From Acidobacteriaceae bacterium (GTDB lineage Bacteria; Acidobacteriota; Terriglobia; Terriglobales; Acidobacteriaceae): 53,730 nucleotides of DNA. The DNA lies in NCBI GenBank assembly GCA_003165075.1, contig PLSM01000149.1, positions 1-53,730 of the forward strand, read 5' to 3'. Positions 50,605 through 53,730 of this stretch are shown here, one piece after another (position 1 is the first letter of the stretch; each line of letters begins with the position of its first letter). Under the pieces are notes generated by a model that saw only the letters and a program-made list of their open reading frames with translations, was not told the DNA's origin and did not search any database. The position numbers were made by a program, and so were the translations under genes.

Positions 50605-52176
50605 ATGAATCCCTTTAGGATGAGCGCCTTATTCGCATGCGCAGTGCTGATGGCTGCCTTGAGTCAAACGGCGGTAGGCCAGCCGGTCTTCAATGTCAGG
50701 AATTACGGCGCCACGGGGCGCAAAAGCGATAATGCCCGTCCGGCCCTGCAAAAAGCCATCGATGCCTGCGGCAAAGCGGGCGGAGGCCGGGTGTACGTTC
50801 CGCCGGGGAAGTACACATCGGGCGAGCTTCATCTGCGGTCGGGAGTACGGCTGTATGTGGAAGCGGGCGCGACGATTTACGCCACGCTGGATTCGAGCCA
50901 ATACGATGACGCGCGAAAAGCGGCACTGATCTATGGCGAGGATCTGCATGATATCGCGATCGAAGGTGCAGGGACGCTCGATGGGCAATCGACTTATGAG
51001 TGGCGGCCAAATAACATGACCGACTATTACATCCTGTCGAACCAGCGCCAGATGGAGGCGACCGGGAAACCATTGATGCGACCGTTTCCGACGCGGCATC
51101 CGAACGAAACGGTCTATCCGCGGATGGTGCTTCTGTTGCGCTGCGTGGACGTACGGATTACGGGGTTGAAGTTTCTGCGCTCACGAAGCTGGACCATCAA
51201 TCCATATGCCTGTAAGCGCCTGGTGATTGATGGGGTGTACATCTACTCCAGCCAAAAGGAGGGCGTGTGGGCCGATGGCATCGATCCGGATGGCTGCCAG
51301 GATGTGCACATCTCGAACTCGACGATCGAGACGGGCGATGACGCGATTGTCTTCTACTCGACCGATGCCTGGGGACCCGTATTGCCCACGGAGAATGTGA
51401 CGGTGACCAATTGCCGGCTGTCGTCGTCCTCCAGTGCAATCAAATTCTGCGACGGAAATAGCAGGGCTGTCCGGAACGTGGTCATCAGCAATGTCAATAT
51501 CACAAACTCCAACCGCGGCCTGGCCTTCATGGTGTTCGATGGCGGCATTGTGGAGGACGTGGTGATCTCGAATGTGACCATTGACACGCGGCGCTTCGAC
51601 TGGTTTTGGTGGGGCGACGGCGACCCGATTCATTTCAACATCAAGCGGCGCAGCGAAGTGGATGGCGCCAAGCACGCGAATGAACCGGCGGCAGGGATCA
51701 TCCGCAACGTGACGATCGAAAATGTGATCGCCCATGGCCAGGGAACATCGGCGATTCAAGGCCACCCGGACAGCTGGCTTGAGGGAATTCGGCTCAACCA
51801 CGTCCGGCTGTTTGTGTCCCACGGAGCGGAAGCGCCGTATGAAAGCACGACGGCAGCGATGACCCTGAAGTATGCGCGCGACGTGGCGATGAAGGACGTC
51901 GAAATTCATTGGGAAAAGCCGCACACGGCCACCTGGCAATCGGGGCTGACCGTCGACCAGGTCGAGGACCTGCTGCTCGAGGACATGAGAATTGACGCGG
52001 CGCCTGGTTCTGACCAGCCGGTGCTGCGGCTGAATGATGCGGAGGACGTTACGGTGCGGCAGTCCCGCGTGGAGTCGATTCACGTCACGGGCAGCAAGAG
52101 CAAAACAGTGCGCCTGGTGGATACCGAATCAAAGGTGACCACGGGGCCGGACGTGCAGCCAGTGATAGTGAAGTGA
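50605..52176 (+). CDS. GH28 polygalacturonase-like right-handed beta-helix enzyme, exported
   Basis: The 523-residue protein has a signal peptide (MSALFACAVLMAALSQTAVG). The helix opens FNVRNYGATGRKSDNARPAL and VYVPPGKYTSGELHLRSGV as in GH28. The catalytic aspartates fit Asp224/Asp228 in ADGIDPDGC and Asp245-Asp246 in TGDDAI. The usual Gly-His-Gly motif is not present; SSSAIKFCDGN stands in its place, so substrate or mechanism may deviate from true polygalacturonases. It could attack galacturonan or a rhamnogalacturonan backbone, complementing the rhamnosidase at 11.6 kb. It stands alone on the plus strand. Confidence 0.82.
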   Translation: MNPFRMSALFACAVLMAALSQTAVGQPVFNVRNYGATGRKSDNARPALQKAIDACGKAGGGRVYVPPGKYTSGELHLRSGVRLYVEAGATIYATLDSSQYDDARKAALIYGEDLHDIAIEGAGTLDGQSTYEWRPNNMTDYYILSNQRQMEATGKPLMRPFPTRHPNETVYPRMVLLLRCVDVRITGLKFLRSRSWTINPYACKRLVIDGVYIYSSQKEGVWADGIDPDGCQDVHISNSTIETGDDAIVFYSTDAWGPVLPTENVTVTNCRLSSSSSAIKFCDGNSRAVRNVVISNVNITNSNRGLAFMVFDGGIVEDVVISNVTIDTRRFDWFWWGDGDPIHFNIKRRSEVDGAKHANEPAAGIIRNVTIENVIAHGQGTSAIQGHPDSWLEGIRLNHVRLFVSHGAEAPYESTTAAMTLKYARDVAMKDVEIHWEKPHTATWQSGLTVDQVEDLLLEDMRIDAAPGSDQPVLRLNDAEDVTVRQSRVESIHVTGSKSKTVRLVDTESKVTTGPDVQPVIVK

Positions 52177-52392
52177 GCAAAAACGCCCATCGAGCGCCTC
52201 ACGTCCCCGCATGTCAGAGCACTATGATGCTGAATATGCAATGCATAGGGCCTTACGGCTAACTTGCACGACGGGTTGATGGCACAGTTTCTGGATATCC
52301 GAGGGCTTAGCAGGAGAGTTGTATCTGAATACAACGATTGTGCGATCACAGTTGAAGGTCAATCTTCGCTAGACTAGTTTCCTGGAGCAAAT

Positions 52393-52632
52393 ATGGAACA
52401 AGACTCTCCTAAAGATATCTATCGTATTGCATACGATGAAGCGTTCTCGGAACTCCGGGAGATACTTCGAGAGTTTGAGCAACTACGCATGCAAAAAGAT
52501 CTAGTTGAAAGAGTGGTTGAGGCACTTAAACTTGAGATAGGACCAAAAAGGCAAGTCGCCGTTACCAATCACCGGCCGCGGGTGCGTTGCAGAGTGCACA
52601 CCGCGGTATTGACTCGCTCAACTTTTGTATAA
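52393..52632 (+). CDS. small coiled-coil hypothetical protein, possibly frameshifted
   Basis: The 79-residue product starts at an ATG with a TGGAG site upstream. Residues 1-50 (IYRIAYDEAFSELREILREF, then QLRMQKDLVERVVEALKL) are strongly helical with heptads and look like a genuine small-protein family. The tail after GPKRQ is basic and irregular. A -1 shift at the A5 run (52544-52548) would instead read ASRRYQSPAAGALQSAHRGI, then DSLNFCIRNTG, and continue to a TAA at 52713-52715. That makes a frameshift mutation, or a read error, plausible. Function unknown. Base composition is lower in GC than the neighbours. Confidence 0.6.
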   Translation: MEQDSPKDIYRIAYDEAFSELREILREFEQLRMQKDLVERVVEALKLEIGPKRQVAVTNHRPRVRCRVHTAVLTRSTFV

Positions 52633-52722
52633 GGAATACCGGAGTTGCAACCGGTTTCGTCGATGTCACAGGCATGATCGCGCCGGCCGCGAGTTTCGGC
52701 AATCATTGGTCATAATGGGATA

Positions 52723-52744
52723 GGGCCGATCCTCGGATCGGCCC
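52723..52744. terminator. hairpin between the coiled-coil gene and the GH2 gene
   Basis: GGGCCGATC (52723-52731) pairs perfectly with GATCGGCCC (52736-52744) around a 4-base loop CTCG. There is no real T-run on either side (TAAGTTATT on plus). It lies between convergent genes, 91 bases after the coiled-coil stop and 124 bases before the GH2 stop, so it may terminate both. Confidence 0.65.
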
Positions 52745-52867
52745 TAAGTTATTGGCGTGAAAGAGAGGTTCGAAACTTCAAGGTCTCCCCTCTATGTTTC
52801 TAAGTAATTTCCTTGCCTGATTTAGTCACGTTCCATGCAGTACGTCCCTCTCCTATCGAATCGCCGA

Positions 52868-53730
52868 TCAATACTTGAATCTCGATAACTCCGACGGTGT
52901 TATATTCCATCCTTCTACACGCAGAGCGATCGCATGGTTGACCTGTGAGCCGTTCAGACGGATATCCACCTGCCTCGTCTCGTGCGGAGCCATTGAGAAG
53001 TAATTGTCGGAATAACTGACCGGAGCGACCAGCAGACCCGTCGAAATATCCACCAGTTTGAGTCGAACCATTAATGCCATGCTCGACGTCCGGTTTTCCA
53101 GGTTCACCGCAACGTTGCCGGCCTTCAGTTCGTCCGCAGCGCCGTTGAGTTGGACCTCTGCCATGCCTTTCAATTCTTCATATTTCCATTCCGCTTTGCT
53201 GCGCCAATAAAAATTGCTCGAAAGGAGTTTTCCCGCGTTATCTTTCAGCGCAAGCTTGATGAAGTGCACATTCGATAGCCTGTCAACCTCTGTCTCACCC
53301 GGCACGAAGAGCTGCAGACAATCCTGAACACTGTTGGCGGGGCAGTTGAGCTGTGCAGTCTTGGTTTGAACCAGGCTGCCATTGAGGTTGTAGAGCACGG
53401 CCTCGGCGTTCAGCCCCCTCAATTCATTCAAAGTGGAATTCACTACCTTGATATGGTTTGTCGCAATGTTCCATTGAATATGGATGGGTTCGCATGCTTT
53501 GCGACAGGCGAAGTAAGCCGCTGTGGGTTCCATGTAGTAGTCATAGGTGTTCCAGGTGAGCGACGGCCACGCGGGGTTGCTCATCCAGATCATCACGCCT
53601 GTGCAGTCGTTCCACATGCGATCGTTCCATGCCTCGTAGATGGCCTTGTACACTTCCATGTTCACCATCTGCGCCTTGCGGCAGAAGTCTTCTATCCCCT
53701 CCGGTGCGCCGTAGGCGGCAATCGCTGTTT
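52868..53730 (-). CDS. GH2-type glycosidase, C-terminal part (5' end beyond the window)
   Basis: The frame is open to the right edge, reading AIAAYGAPEGIEDFCRKAQM before the internal methionine at 53668, so the gene continues outside. About 286 residues are visible. The end of the barrel (VYKAIYEAWNDRMWNDCTGV, then WMSNPAWPSLTWNTYDYYM) is followed by two beta-sandwich domains. This arrangement is typical of GH2 exo-beta-D-glucosaminidases and beta-mannosidases. The catalytic glutamates lie upstream and cannot be checked. It is not the same subtype as the GH2 at 26.6 kb. Confidence 0.8.
   Translation of the reverse strand, partial: TAIAAYGAPEGIEDFCRKAQMVNMEVYKAIYEAWNDRMWNDCTGVMIWMSNPAWPSLTWNTYDYYMEPTAAYFACRKACEPIHIQWNIATNHIKVVNSTLNELRGLNAEAVLYNLNGSLVQTKTAQLNCPANSVQDCLQLFVPGETEVDRLSNVHFIKLALKDNAGKLLSSNFYWRSKAEWKYEELKGMAEVQLNGAADELKAGNVAVNLENRTSSMALMVRLKLVDISTGLLVAPVSYSDNYFSMAPHETRQVDIRLNGSQVNHAIALRVEGWNITPSELSRFKY

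Noticed and set aside
1..53730. tRNA, rRNA, CRISPR, prophage or insertion sequence
   Set aside because: No cloverleaf, rRNA core, spaced direct repeats, transposase or integrase was recognised when reading the window.

Overview
The window is GC-rich and densely coded. Its gene content points to a soil Acidobacteriota of the Terriglobia/Acidobacteriaceae type: a permuted ATP-grasp/alpha-E pair, an S46 dipeptidyl-peptidase, many exported plant-polysaccharide glycosidases, DUF3467, and a dispersed hairpin-type intergenic repeat. This taxonomy is an inference from gene content; no rRNA or marker phylogeny is available here.

Layout. 1-3.3 kb: start of an alpha-E gene and its ATP-grasp partner, then a glutamine synthetase with a clear terminator (all minus strand). 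3.6-9.8 kb: three exported peptidases/hydrolases in a row (M61, CocE/NonD, S46), with a nested inverted-repeat element before the S46 gene. 9.9-29.2 kb: a carbohydrate locus. It holds GH29 and GH78 (divergent), a secreted MetX-like alpha/beta hydrolase, and a minus-strand run GH109 > GH127 > ribulose-phosphate-3-epimerase-like > GH127 > GH42 > GH43-like. It also holds an HGSNAT-like membrane acyltransferase, a GH2 enzyme, and the wreck of a GH3 gene that kept only its two ends. Together these would strip fucose, rhamnose, arabinose, galactose and N-acetylgalactosamine residues from pectic or arabinogalactan side chains. No transporter or regulator is encoded between them. 50.6 kb and the right edge add a GH28 and a second, truncated GH2.

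30.6-35.3 kb: a sulfur-assimilation operon: sulfite/nitrite reductase, siroheme synthase, a 40-residue membrane protein, and a YeiH-type transporter, closed by a terminator. It is preceded by what looks like a leaderless 17-codon Cys-rich leader peptide (Cys-Cys-x-x-Cys), a terminator-like hairpin and a possible competing antiterminator. This arrangement suggests cysteine-dependent attenuation and is the most notable regulatory find.

35.5-43.7 kb: a plus-strand run with methylthioadenosine phosphorylase, a PfkB kinase, a GT39-like membrane protein and MgtC. A murein-recycling-type trio follows (DapF-like, LD-carboxypeptidase, Mpl), then PlsC. The DapF-like protein has serine at both catalytic cysteine positions. 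43.7-50.5 kb: a minus-strand run with DUF3467, a GT39-like protein, a TPR protein, NfeD, a slipin and a SPOR protein. 52.4 kb: a small coiled-coil protein that may be frameshifted. I see no tRNA, rRNA, CRISPR array, prophage or insertion sequence.
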